A program made the translations under genes and the position numbers. A DNA stretch of 64,000 nt from an uncultured Clostridia bacterium (GTDB lineage Bacteria > Bacillota > Clostridia > Oscillospirales > CAG-272), in contig CANRMP010000005.1 in assembly GCA_947631765.1 (NCBI GenBank), positions 100,159 through 164,158 on the forward strand, given 5' to 3'. Below the pieces are notes generated by a model. The model ran no database searches, had not been told where the DNA came from, and saw only the letters and a list, made by a program, of their open reading frames with translations. Positions 7,987-16,978 of the stretch are shown here, in pieces; within the stretch, counting starts at the first letter, position 1, and every line of letters starts with the position of its first letter.

Positions 7987-9171
7987 TTATTTTTGGCGAA
8001 CCTCTTCGATGACCTCTTCAAGCATTCTGCCCATTTCCTCACCGATTATTGCGTATCCCTCGTTGTCGGGGTGCAGACCGTCGCCGAATCTTGCAACAGT
8101 CACTTCATTTTTGGTGAAGGTGTACATGTCGTAAAAGCCCATGTCGTACCCCTTTGCCGAAAGGGCGGGTACAAGGGCGGCTTGAAGCTCTCTCACGTGC
8201 TCGCTTCCGAAGTTTTCGTTGCCGTTGTATACGGGACAGTTCATTATTATGAACTTGATTTTTTCATTCTTTTTGTACATATTTTCGACGATCTGCGTGC
8301 ATCCCTCGTTAAATGACTGGTCGTCGATCGCGTTCCAGCTTCTGTCTCTGTTTGAGTCGTTGGTGCCGAGCATTATGAGGGCGATATCAACGTTTTGGGC
8401 GTTTCTTATCGCGTTTTGATACTCTCTTGTTTTGTTGTAGGCGTCGTTAAGGTCGCCCCTCATGGTCTTTCCGCTGTTGCCGTAGTTTATGACGTAGCAG
8501 TCCTGCCACAGCACTCTCGAAAGCACGGAGGGCCAGGAAAGAAGCGTATTGTCCGAGGCGCCGACTCCGTATGTAATGCTGTCGCCTATACATGCAATGG
8601 TCGTAAGGCGGTGGGTTCCGTTAAGGGTGAAGCCCTCCTCAAAGTCAACGTTGGAATTTTCGGCGGCGCGCGCCTCAAGCTCTTCAAAAAGATAGTCAAG
8701 AGCGTGATACGTGTTGCCCACAGCGCCTCCGTTTATCGACATATTTCCGCCCGATACTTCGATTTCGTAACGATAAACCTTAACGTCGCTGTGTTTATTG
8801 CTGAGCTCCCGTCCGGTGTTTCCGATAAGTATTTCATGCTCTGTCGCCTCGGCGCGGTTTGAAACAACCTCGGGTGTGACTCCTATATATGAGTTTATCC
8901 TTGCGGCAAGCTCATTTGCAATAATTTTGTTGAAATTGTACTCGGTTTTAATAACGCCCGAGTTTGCAAGGCGCAATACGCTGTTTTCAGGCACGGCATA
9001 TACTATCTTATATTCCGAAATGTCAACACCCGCTATTTTAATTGAATCGACCTTTACGCCCTCTTCACTCTCGCCTCCCTCATTGGCGGGAGCCTTTGAG
9101 CAGGAAAAAAGCATGGTGACGGCGATAGTTAAAATCAGAAGGAAGCTGAGTATTCTTGTCGCGTTTTTCAT
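7987..9171 (-). CDS. SGNH/GDSL-family esterase lipoprotein
   Basis: A 394-residue lipoprotein (signal peptide to about 23, Cys24 in LFSC) with two parts. Residues about 40-180 resemble the non-catalytic alpha/beta domain found in front of some carbohydrate-active enzymes. Residues 190-390 form an SGNH hydrolase with GDSIT (Ser198), GTND (Asn271) and DGLHP (Asp364, His367), so the catalytic set is complete. It probably removes acetyl or other acyl groups from polysaccharides or cell-wall glycans outside the cell. AAGGAG precedes the ATG. No sugar gene cluster adjoins it, so the substrate is unknown. Confidence 0.85.
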   Translation of the reverse strand: MKNATRILSFLLILTIAVTMLFSCSKAPANEGGESEEGVKVDSIKIAGVDISEYKIVYAVPENSVLRLANSGVIKTEYNFNKIIANELAARINSYIGVTPEVVSNRAEATEHEILIGNTGRELSNKHSDVKVYRYEIEVSGGNMSINGGAVGNTYHALDYLFEELEARAAENSNVDFEEGFTLNGTHRLTTIACIGDSITYGVGASDNTLLSWPSVLSRVLWQDCYVINYGNSGKTMRGDLNDAYNKTREYQNAIRNAQNVDIALIMLGTNDSNRDRSWNAIDDQSFNEGCTQIVENMYKKNEKIKFIIMNCPVYNGNENFGSEHVRELQAALVPALSAKGYDMGFYDMYTFTKNEVTVARFGDGLHPDNEGYAIIGEEMGRMLEEVIEEVRQK

Positions 9172-9340
9172 AGTCGGTTACTCTCCTTATCTTAAAAGAA
9201 AAAATAGTCAAATGTCTTTTTAGTCTTTTTATCATTATAGCAAATATAGGAGCCTTTGTAAAAAAGCAAAAAAGCATTTTGCGCTAATGGGCGCGGCATT
9301 TTTTATACCGATTTACCGCCTTGCGGCGCGGCTGTGCTTC

Positions 9341-9559
9341 TCACTCTTTTCGCTGTCTGTAAACGTATATTATCGACTCGATTATCACCAAAAAACACCA
9401 AGCAAAGAGCATACCCTTTGTTATATTGTTATTTATAAACGCCATCGCGCGATTGAATTGGTCTGTCACAAGGAGCGTTAAGAAAACAAGCCCCATGGAA
9501 ATATTTATATGCGGAAGTATCGCAAAAAGCAAATCGCCGATTTTTTTAAGTATTTTCAA
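9341..9559 (-). CDS. Small membrane protein coupled to the glycosidase gene
   Basis: A 72-residue protein with two likely membrane segments. I start it at a TTG (9559-9557) because GGGGAGG lies 10 bases upstream and the start overlaps the TGA of the preceding gene as TTGA, a typical translational-coupling arrangement. A longer reading from 9583 would put that ribosome site inside the gene. Its fixed partnership with the phosphodiester glycosidase suggests a shared membrane role. Function is not recognised. Confidence 0.6.
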   Translation of the reverse strand: MKILKKIGDLLFAILPHINISMGLVFLTLLVTDQFNRAMAFINNNITKGMLFAWCFLVIIESIIYVYRQRKE

Positions 9560-11205
9560 GAAGAAGATACCTCCCCTATACAAATAATATCATAAAGCTT
9601 TCTTTGAGCGTCGCCCCTGTCCTCATCAACGCGAATCTCCGAATCTTGGAAGAACGACTGAGCGCTGTCTCCGCCGTCCATGTTGTAAGCGGCAACGCTT
9701 CCGAACTCCTCGTGAAGTCTTGCAAGCTGTACCATTCTTACGCCCTGCGAATCGTCGCTTCGTCCGTCCACCACAATAAAGTTGTAATGCCCGGGCTCGT
9801 AATAGCCCATAGACGCACGCGGATGCCTTTGGTCGACAACGTTGTGGTCAAACGAAGCATTGCTGTACTTTTCTATTGCCTCTCCGTTGCCGTCAATAAG
9901 CGCGGGACCGAAATTCCATATCTGATAAGGGTGCTTAGCCTTAATGGCTTCCCTGTCATATTCCTGCGGGGTGACAGTTTCCATTGTGCCGTCATAATAG
10001 AGAATACATGCGTCGCTCTCGATACTCTCGGGCATTCTGATATCCTTGCCGTTTCTGTTGCAGACAAGGCAGTGATTTTTATTTCCCATGTAGTCGCCGT
10101 TCATTGCGGCAATAACCTCGTCTCCTGTTAACTTTTCAGCGTCGGATATCAGCTTTTCGGTGTCCTTACGGCTTGAGGTTGTGTATGAGGTGAAGAGATT
10201 TTCAATATTGCGCACGTAAATATCGTATACGTAGTACTGAACATAATAGGTCTTGTTTGTACCTTCATAATACAGGTCGGTGTTGACCTCAAGTATGGAT
10301 ATAAATATATCGTGGCTTCGGTAAAGCGCGATAAATTTTCCGTCCTCATGGTCCTTTAGAGTAATGCCGTTATTTGCGGCGTATTCTCTTATTTCGCTGT
10401 CGTTTGTAAAGGTCAGTCTGTCGGAGCCTTCAATAAACATTTCGGGAAATGAGGCGCCAAAATCGCCCATATCGACGATAACAATGCCGCACATCGTGCA
10501 CTTTCCGTCGCTTCCGACAATGTGGTCGATCACTGGCAAATAGTCGTCTTTTTTCTCGGTCTTGCAGACGCTGCACTCGTATAAGGTATACCCTTCCTCC
10601 TCACAGGTGGGTGAAACGGTCTGCTTTTTTACGTATTGGTGCTCGGCAAGCGGCGTTTCGCTTCCGTACCCCACAATCTCCTTGCAATCAAGGCAGTACC
10701 AATCGCCCGAATAGCCAGGCTCGGTGCAAGTCGTCTCTCTTTTGTTTATAAGCGTGAGATTTTCATGCTGTTTTGAAGGTATTTCACTACCTTTAGTTAT
10801 AAGCTCGCCGCAGTCGTTGCAATAAAGGTCGCCGGTATAGCCCTTTTCCTCGTACGTTGCCTCATATGCTCCGCGCAGCTCGGTATTTTGATGTCCTGTG
10901 GGAGGCGTGCGGTCTTCTATTTTCTCCGCGCCGCACTTACATATGTATCTTGTATAGCCGCTCTCGGTGCAGCTTGGAGCGACTGTTCTGTCAAATACCC
11001 ATTCATGAGTTACATGACCGATGTTTTCACCGTTCTTTTCAAAATTCAGCTGCATTTGGTCGTCATCTGCGTACTTGCCGAGTCCCCAAAGCATTCTGAC
11101 GTGATGAAAATAACTGAATGTGCAGAGTATTATACCACTTAACAGTATATCCGCTATAACAAGAACAAACCATGGATATTTTTTCTTTTTTTCTGTGGGA
11201 TCCAT
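9556..11205 (-). CDS. Membrane-anchored phosphodiester glycosidase (NAGPA-like) with CxxC repeats
   Basis: A 549-residue protein. One N-terminal membrane anchor (about 11-33) is followed by roughly five tandem repeats (64-240) of the type APSCTESGYTRYICKCG, each with Cys pairs like a rubredoxin knuckle. A C-terminal NAGPA domain (about 330-545) contains YNMDGGDSAQS, the family signature. NAGPA domains cleave sugar phosphodiesters, in bacteria probably on exopolysaccharide or wall glycans. The repeats are common in clostridial surface proteins and may bind metal or glycans. It lies behind gspF-gspE on the same strand with a 116-base gap. Confidence 0.82.
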   Translation of the reverse strand: MDPTEKKKKYPWFVLVIADILLSGIILCTFSYFHHVRMLWGLGKYADDDQMQLNFEKNGENIGHVTHEWVFDRTVAPSCTESGYTRYICKCGAEKIEDRTPPTGHQNTELRGAYEATYEEKGYTGDLYCNDCGELITKGSEIPSKQHENLTLINKRETTCTEPGYSGDWYCLDCKEIVGYGSETPLAEHQYVKKQTVSPTCEEEGYTLYECSVCKTEKKDDYLPVIDHIVGSDGKCTMCGIVIVDMGDFGASFPEMFIEGSDRLTFTNDSEIREYAANNGITLKDHEDGKFIALYRSHDIFISILEVNTDLYYEGTNKTYYVQYYVYDIYVRNIENLFTSYTTSSRKDTEKLISDAEKLTGDEVIAAMNGDYMGNKNHCLVCNRNGKDIRMPESIESDACILYYDGTMETVTPQEYDREAIKAKHPYQIWNFGPALIDGNGEAIEKYSNASFDHNVVDQRHPRASMGYYEPGHYNFIVVDGRSDDSQGVRMVQLARLHEEFGSVAAYNMDGGDSAQSFFQDSEIRVDEDRGDAQRKLYDIICIGEVSSS

Positions 11206-11321
11206 ATTTAGTGCCTCTGAAAACTGTCTTACCTTGCGGTATAGCGAAATTATAGCATTATATTTATCGCATTTTAATTAAATTTAGTAAAAAATTTGTT
11301 AAATGTATTGTTTTCGGACAG

Positions 11322-12611
11322 TCAAAGGCTGTACATTTCACTAATGTCGGTTATGCCCTCCAAAACGTATTCGCGGCACACCTTTGTAAGCTCGGTCATA
11401 CCGTTGTTTACGGCAATCTCGCGTATTTCGGCGCTTCTCTTGCCGCCTACAATCGCTTTTCTTATATCTTCATCCAGATACATTATTTCGTGTACCGCTA
11501 TTCTGCCGTAATAGCCCGAATTGTCGCAGTACTCACAGCCCTTAGGCTTGTAAATAATGCGTGAAAGGTTATCGGCGCTGTCAATACCCAGCGCCGCCGC
11601 TTCCCGCTCGCCTATTTGCACTCTTTCCTTGCATTTGGGACACAGACGCTTGACAAGCCTTTGAGATATTACCGATATCAGCGAGTCAGCCACAAGATAA
11701 GGCTTGACGCCCATATCCAAAAGTCTTGTTATCGCGCCGGGCGCGTCGTTTGTATGCAGAGTACTGAAAACAAGATGCCCGGTAATGGCAGCCCTTGCCG
11801 CCATCGTGGCAGTCTCCTCATCTCTTATTTCGCCGATCATTATAACGTTGGGATCTTGGCGCAGAATGGCTCGCAGCGCCGTTGCAAAGGTGAAATCTAT
11901 CTTGGGGTTTATCTGCGCCTGATTTATTCCTTCTATAATGTATTCAACGGGGTCCTCGACAGTGACGGTATTTATGCTGCTGCGGTTTATCTCGCTTAAA
12001 AACGAATAAAGAGTCGTTGACTTGCCGCAACCGGTAGGTCCGGTAAGCAGTACCATGCCGTTATGCGCGGATAAAATTTTGTCGACTATGGCGTTGTTCT
12101 TTTTGTTAAAGCCTATCTCGTTTCGGTGCATTTTCAGGGTGTTTTTATTCAAAATCCTTGCGACTATCTTCTCTCCGTGCACTGTCGGAAAGGTAGATAT
12201 TCTGATATCGTATTCTGTTTCCCCGACGCCTGCGTTCATATGACCGTCCTGAGGTATGCGCTTTTCGGCAATGTCCATTTGCGACATTATCTTAATTCTC
12301 GAAACAAGCTCCGCATGAGTGGAAGGCGGCAGAAAGCGCGCCTCTCTGAGGTCTCCGTCTATTCTGTATCTTACAATTACCGCGTTTTTTGAGGGCTCAA
12401 TGTGTATGTCATCCGCTCTTTGCTTTATAGCTTCACTGATTATATCGTCAACAATCCTTACTATCGGAGAATTATATATTTCATTATCCGAAGCGCTTGC
12501 CGCATCCTTTTTGACCTTTTTGCCGTCTTTTCCCTCGCTCTTATCAAAAGCTTCGGCATCACTGTCGGCAACGTCCTCGGGTATCGACTCCTTATACCTT
12601 AAAAAGCCCAA
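11322..12611 (-). CDS. GspE/PilB-type assembly ATPase
   Basis: A 429-residue secretion ATPase. It has Walker A GPTGCGKST (181-189), an Asp box VTVEDPVEY, Walker B VIMIGEIRD, a His box GHLVFSTLHTNDA, and a four-Cys zinc site (CPKC at about 314, CEYC at about 349). These mark the extension-type GspE/PilB/ComGA ATPases that power pseudopilus, type IV pilus or DNA-uptake filaments. It lacks the N1 domain of long PilB proteins. The start is TTG at 12611 with AGAGAGGG upstream. It follows gspF by 43 bases. Confidence 0.88.
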   Translation of the reverse strand: MGFLRYKESIPEDVADSDAEAFDKSEGKDGKKVKKDAASASDNEIYNSPIVRIVDDIISEAIKQRADDIHIEPSKNAVIVRYRIDGDLREARFLPPSTHAELVSRIKIMSQMDIAEKRIPQDGHMNAGVGETEYDIRISTFPTVHGEKIVARILNKNTLKMHRNEIGFNKKNNAIVDKILSAHNGMVLLTGPTGCGKSTTLYSFLSEINRSSINTVTVEDPVEYIIEGINQAQINPKIDFTFATALRAILRQDPNVIMIGEIRDEETATMAARAAITGHLVFSTLHTNDAPGAITRLLDMGVKPYLVADSLISVISQRLVKRLCPKCKERVQIGEREAAALGIDSADNLSRIIYKPKGCEYCDNSGYYGRIAVHEIMYLDEDIRKAIVGGKRSAEIREIAVNNGMTELTKVCREYVLEGITDISEMYSL

Positions 12612-12654
12612 AATGCGCCCTCTCTTTCATAACAATAAAGCTTCATTGCCGTTT

Positions 12655-13887
12655 TTACATACTGCCCATAATTCCTACTATCGGCATATAAACCGCAACA
12701 AAGACCAGCGCGACAAATGAACCGATAATAACAAACAGGACAGGCTGTAATAAAGACAAAAAGCGTTCTACTTTGTTTTCTATCTCAGAATCGAGAAAAT
12801 CGCAGACAGTTAAAAGCGATACGTCAATATTGCCGCTTTTCTCGCCGACCGAAAGCATCTGAATAAGCACTTTCGGAAAGAGCTTTGTGTTCTTTAAAGC
12901 CGTATACATGCTCTCTCCGCTCTCAAGCTCTCTTGAAGCCCTGCGTATCTTTTTCTCCGCGTATTTGTTGCAGGTAAGCGGCGCCACAATATCAAAAGCG
13001 TCAAGTATTTCGTTACCGCTTTTAAGCAAAATTCCCATTCCTCTTGCAAAGCGAAGCGCTATTACGCTTTGAAGAATATTTCCGACAAACGGAAGCTTTA
13101 TACTTATCATATCAATATAATAGCGCGCCTTAGGAGTGTGCCAAAGAATATAAAAAATAAGTATCAAAGCCGCCAAGACGGCAATGATAATTAAAGCGTT
13201 TTGCCTTATTAAGCGGCATATTTCAAAAATAAGAAGGGTCACAAACGGAGGGTCTGTTATTCCCATTTGACTAAACGATTCTTCAAACACGGGAACCACA
13301 AATACGACCATAATCGAAAAAAGCGCCGCCATAAAGCAAAGCAAGAAGATAGGATATGTAACGGCAAGGGCAAGCTTTTTTCGGTGCTTTTGGTCATGCT
13401 CATAATAAAGTGCCGCGTCGGAAAGCACCTCTGCAAGTACTCCGCCGGCAACGCCCGCTCTTACCATGCCGACAAAATAAGTCGGGAAAACCTTCGGATG
13501 CCTTGAAAACGCATCCGCAAGGTCAACTCCCTTCAGAACGTCGGAATATACCTTGTAAATCGCATTTTTTAACGCCTTTGAGCAGGGCTGTTCGCCAAGC
13601 GTCACAAGACATGCGGGTATGGGAACGCTCGCTTTTGTCATAACCGCAAACTGCCTGCAAAAGAGCGCAAATTCACGGCTGCTGACCAAAGCCGCCCCGA
13701 ATTTTTTTCGTTTTTTCGGATTTTTCGGATTTTTCGGACTTTGCAGATTTTGCAGATTTTGCCGATTCAGAGAGTAAGAACTATCAAGCAGAAAGTCTTT
13801 TTCCGAATCTTTCTCATATTTCGCCGTTGTCTTATCACGCGCCATTTCGTGTCTTAAACCCCGCGCCGCGTCTTTGATTTTTTTCAT
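12655..13887 (-). CDS. GspF/PilC-type inner-membrane platform protein
   Basis: A 410-residue membrane protein with two T2SSF domains (about 75-200 and 275-400) and three membrane segments. The motif FCRQFAVMTKASVPIPACL opens domain one. It anchors the GspE-type ATPase to the membrane. An unusual 70-residue basic N-terminal extension carries a tripeptide repeat (QNL, KNP units) encoded by a 9-bp tandem repeat. It is the first gene of the gspF-gspE unit. No pilin or prepilin peptidase gene is nearby, so the major subunits must be elsewhere. Confidence 0.87.
   Translation of the reverse strand: MKKIKDAARGLRHEMARDKTTAKYEKDSEKDFLLDSSYSLNRQNLQNLQSPKNPKNPKKRKKFGAALVSSREFALFCRQFAVMTKASVPIPACLVTLGEQPCSKALKNAIYKVYSDVLKGVDLADAFSRHPKVFPTYFVGMVRAGVAGGVLAEVLSDAALYYEHDQKHRKKLALAVTYPIFLLCFMAALFSIMVVFVVPVFEESFSQMGITDPPFVTLLIFEICRLIRQNALIIIAVLAALILIFYILWHTPKARYYIDMISIKLPFVGNILQSVIALRFARGMGILLKSGNEILDAFDIVAPLTCNKYAEKKIRRASRELESGESMYTALKNTKLFPKVLIQMLSVGEKSGNIDVSLLTVCDFLDSEIENKVERFLSLLQPVLFVIIGSFVALVFVAVYMPIVGIMGSM
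13712..13765. repeat. Six 9-bp tandem repeats inside gspF
   Basis: Three copies of TTTTTCGGA are followed by CTTTGCAGA, TTTTGCAGA and TTTTGCCGA. Each unit encodes three residues on the minus strand, so copy-number change would stay in frame. Confidence 0.9.
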
Positions 13888-13959
13888 AAGATAACATATC
13901 TTTACCCGACAAGACCCTCGGCAAAAGCTTTTCTCCCTCTATGATTTTCCGTAAAATCT

Positions 13960-13988
13960 ATTATAATATAAAATTCGATAAAATGCAA
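13960..13988 (-). promoter_or_regulatory. Probable gspFE promoter
   Basis: TTGCAT (minus strand, 13983-13988), 17 bases, TATAAT (13960-13965), about 70 bases before the gspF start. Confidence 0.6.
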
Positions 13989-14078
13989 CGTTTTTTGAGC
14001 ATGTTTTTTGAATTTTATTGTAAAGTTACAATTGATGTGAAACTTAAAATAAAAATTATAAAATTCGGTCGGTGCAGC

Positions 14079-15353
14079 TTACTTTTCGGGTGTGACTTCC
14101 TTTAACGTATATGAAATTGTATCGGAATTATAAATTCCCTCGAAAACTGCGGTTTTTTCGGTATAATTTATTATTCCGTCCCGGCACCAGACGGCTTCGA
14201 GCTCTTCTCCTGCTCTTAGCAGCTCGGGGGAGAAGCTTTCCCCGACGAAGGCGGGGAGCATTTTAAAGAGCAAGTCAGCGCATCCGAGCGTTTTTGAATA
14301 GCATGTGAGATTCGAGCCTGCCGCCTTACAGAGTCCGTCCTTTTCGTCAAGGTACGGGAACCGAAGCTCGCCGTCCTCCCTTTCGTAATAATAGGCGTCG
14401 TCCGCCTCTCCGAGCGAGAAGGTGTGAAGGGACACTGCGCTCATTGGTCCCTGATATTGCAGAACCGCCGGGCAGAGCGCCTTTTTTTCGACTCTGTCAA
14501 ACAGGTTGAGCGAATAGGTGATATTTCTTTTATCAAGGTTGCGGCAGTATCCGTCGCAGCTGGAAATTGCTCCTTTTGTAAAGCCCTCTTCTTGCATTAT
14601 CTTTGCGAAATAGTCGACAATAAAGGCGTTTTTCATCCACTGGAAATCGATGAATTTAAATCCGTCCTCGTCCTTTTCTTTAGCGTAGTCAAGGTAGTCC
14701 TGTGCAACCTTGAGCCTTACCTGATTGTCCCCTAAAAATTCAATCTCTATTTTTTCCTCGTTCCCCGCATATTCGAGAATTTCGCGGAAGGTTTCCTCAA
14801 CCTCGGGGCTTACGAAGGGGTCGCAATATATTGTTTCCTCGTCGGATCTGCAAAAAAACAGGGTTCGATAATAGCTGTAAATCGGCGCAAGGTAGAGGCT
14901 TCTCCCGCCTTCCCGCGTGATTTTGCTTAGAGCCTCATAGAGCACAGGGTCGACGGTTGTCACCTCATTCGGGTGGCGATTCAGGTATGCGACGTTTATC
15001 ACTCCCTGAAAGGTTTCCCTTTCATGAAACAGCCGATACGCCTTCACCGCGGCATTTTCATAAAGCGCCGCAACCTTTCGGTACTCTTCCTTTCCCGAGA
15101 GCTCTCCCTCTCCGAACTGATATAGGAAGGTGAACTCGTCACTGCAATTTTCTGTTGTCTTCGGGTCAAGCTCCACTCTCTGCCATCCCGACTTATCCGA
15201 CGACATGTGCGTACATGCATATGCTATAGCTGATATTGCTATTATGAGAAATACCGCAAACAGCACCACTCGCAATACAAAATGCTTTTGCTCGACCTCT
15301 ATAGTTTCCACCGGCGTTATGTGGGGGCCGGAACCCCTTGACTTTTTACTCAT
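14079..15353 (-). CDS. Membrane-anchored protein, distant ApbE-like
   Basis: A 424-residue protein with a short basic N-terminus and one membrane segment (about 27-50), the rest extracytoplasmic. I start at ATG 15353 (MSKKSRGSGP), since the codons further out run through a hairpin. Two stretches recall FAD:protein FMN transferase (ApbE): GVINVAYLNRHPNEVTTVDP, and FIVDYFAKIMQEEGFTKGAI where ApbE has its GGIAKGYA-type block. The key ApbE glycines and metal-binding Asp are not obvious, so activity is doubtful. It lies downstream of the opp operon on the same strand, with 300 bases between. Confidence 0.5.
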   Translation of the reverse strand: MSKKSRGSGPHITPVETIEVEQKHFVLRVVLFAVFLIIAISAIAYACTHMSSDKSGWQRVELDPKTTENCSDEFTFLYQFGEGELSGKEEYRKVAALYENAAVKAYRLFHERETFQGVINVAYLNRHPNEVTTVDPVLYEALSKITREGGRSLYLAPIYSYYRTLFFCRSDEETIYCDPFVSPEVEETFREILEYAGNEEKIEIEFLGDNQVRLKVAQDYLDYAKEKDEDGFKFIDFQWMKNAFIVDYFAKIMQEEGFTKGAISSCDGYCRNLDKRNITYSLNLFDRVEKKALCPAVLQYQGPMSAVSLHTFSLGEADDAYYYEREDGELRFPYLDEKDGLCKAAGSNLTCYSKTLGCADLLFKMLPAFVGESFSPELLRAGEELEAVWCRDGIINYTEKTAVFEGIYNSDTISYTLKEVTPEK

Positions 15354-15410
15354 ATCACTCGAAAAGGGGATGTGCCAAAGGACAACCCCAAAAATTTTTA
15401 TGTTTTTTTT

Positions 15411-15457
15411 GAAGCTCCGCCTTAGAAAAACCATGTTTTTACAAGCCGGAGCTTTTT
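15411..15457. terminator. Hairpin between the opp operon and the ApbE-like gene
   Basis: AAGCTCCG pairs with CGGAGCTT, extended by CTT/AAG. A T-run follows on the plus strand only. On the minus strand, which the flanking genes use, A residues follow, so its role as an opp terminator is uncertain. The 195 bases between it and oppF hold no other recognisable signal. Confidence 0.45.
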
Positions 15458-15652
15458 TGGATGTGCGGCGCGGTTTGATGTCCGAAAGAAAAGAGCGCGC
15501 CCTTGCGCTTGGCTTTTGGGTATGTAAAAACGGCGAAAACCCCGAAAACTACGGTGCGCAAAATGAGCGCAAAGAACCGTGGCGACGGGGATTTTCAGCA
15601 TTAAAATGCCGCCGGCGGAGGTTTTTTGTCCGCTCACGCGCGGCGGCAGATT

Positions 15653-16978
15653 TTACAGCAGAGAAAGCAACAGCAAAATCAGGAATATCCCGACAATTGC
15701 TCCGAGGGTACAAAGACCGGCAACAGCCCCCTTGAAGCAGGCTTTCGCGTTCCTTTTATGCCTGAATTTTTTGAAAATCAGTCCCGCGATGATTCCGAGC
15801 GGCGCCAAGAAAAACGAGGCGACGGAATACCACACGCTTCCCGTGTCGTGAAGCGGGATTTGCTCGAGCTCCTCGACCCGTACTGCCGTGGGCTCCTCTT
15901 TTCTCTCCTCGGCGTCGTACCTTGCCTTTTCCTCAGGTGTGAGAATCGTTACCGATTTCATCGGCTGATTGCTTTCACGTATTGCCTTATACTTTTCGAT
16001 TTCCTCTTTGCTTCCGTAGACAAAATGGTTATGCCCGATATCGCAAAGCTCCGGCTCCTCCTTACTGTAGTCGTGCACCGACGGGTCGTAGGTAAAGAGC
16101 ACCTTGTTCTTTTCAAGCTGCGGGTCAGGAATAGGAATAGCGGAAATCAGAGAGCGGGTATACGGGTGGAGAGGATAGTCAAACAGCTCCTCGGCATCTG
16201 CGACCTCGACGATATTTCCCTTATAGATAACTCCTATTCTGTCCGAAATAAAGCGGACAATCGACAAGTCGTGGGCAATAAAGAGGTAGGTGACTCCCCT
16301 TTCCCTTTGGAACTTATTGAGCAGATTAAGCACCTGTGCGCGAATCGATACGTCGAGCGCCGAAATAGGCTCGTCGGCAACGACAAGCTCCGGCTCCATG
16401 ACCATGGCTCTTGCAAGTCCGATTCTCTGTCTCTGTCCTCCCGAGAACTCGTGCGGATATCTTGTCAGGTGCTCCGGCAGGAGTCCGACCTCCTCGATTA
16501 TCTTTTCGACCTTCTTTACGCGGTCTGCCTCATTTTTAAAGAGGTGGAAGTTGTAAAGTCCTTCCGAAATGATATAATCGACAGTGGCTCTCTCATTGAG
16601 CGATGCGGCGGGGTCCTGGAAGACCATTTGAATATTTCTTATGACCTCACGGTCAAGGGAATGCGGAATTTTTCCGGTGATTCTCACGCCTTTATAGAGA
16701 ATTTCTCCGTTTGCACAGGGATTTACGCGTATGACTGCGCGCCCTATGGTGGTTTTTCCCGATCCGGATTCCCCGACAAGCGAGAAGGTTTCTCCCTTAT
16801 AGATATCAAAGGAGGCGTTTTTTACCGCTCTGACTGCATTCTCTCCCTTTCCGAAGGTGATGTCGACGTTCTTTAAGGAGAGCAGGACTTCCTTCCCTTC
16901 GGCGTTGACCTGTCCGTGCTCCGGCAGGTGGGATGCGGTTGCCGACAGCGGCGTTTTGTTCTTTTTTTCTTTACTCAC
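15653..16978 (-). CDS. oppF: Oligopeptide ABC transporter ATPase, OppF-like, with C-terminal membrane tail
   Basis: A 441-residue ABC ATPase. It has Walker [10 protein letters not shown], a Q-loop [16 protein letters not shown], signature [15 protein letters not shown] and Walker [13 protein letters not shown], all intact. The start is GTG at 16978 with GGAGGGG 8 bases upstream, overlapping the end of oppD by 8 bases. After the usual OppF end, about 120 extra residues lead to two hydrophobic segments (about 385-405 and 415-440) at the extreme C-terminus, so the ATPase appears tethered to the membrane. It is the last gene of oppABCDF and pairs with OppD to power peptide uptake. Confidence 0.9.
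   Translation of the reverse strand: MSKEKKNKTPLSATASHLPEHGQVNAEGKEVLLSLKNVDITFGKGENAVRAVKNASFDIYKGETFSLVGESGSGKTTIGRAVIRVNPCANGEILYKGVRITGKIPHSLDREVIRNIQMVFQDPAASLNERATVDYIISEGLYNFHLFKNEADRVKKVEKIIEEVGLLPEHLTRYPHEFSGGQRQRIGLARAMVMEPELVVADEPISALDVSIRAQVLNLLNKFQRERGVTYLFIAHDLSIVRFISDRIGVIYKGNIVEVADAEELFDYPLHPYTRSLISAIPIPDPQLEKNKVLFTYDPSVHDYSKEEPELCDIGHNHFVYGSKEEIEKYKAIRESNQPMKSVTILTPEEKARYDAEERKEEPTAVRVEELEQIPLHDTGSVWYSVASFFLAPLGIIAGLIFKKFRHKRNAKACFKGAVAGLCTLGAIVGIFLILLLLSLL

Noticed and set aside
15422..15637. 71-codon minus-strand frame between oppF and the ApbE-like gene
   Set aside because: It ends inside a hairpin and has no ribosome site or domain-like sequence.
15626..16876. 416-codon open frame opposite oppF
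   Set aside because: oppF on the other strand has all ABC motifs, and this frame is a shadow caused by codon bias.
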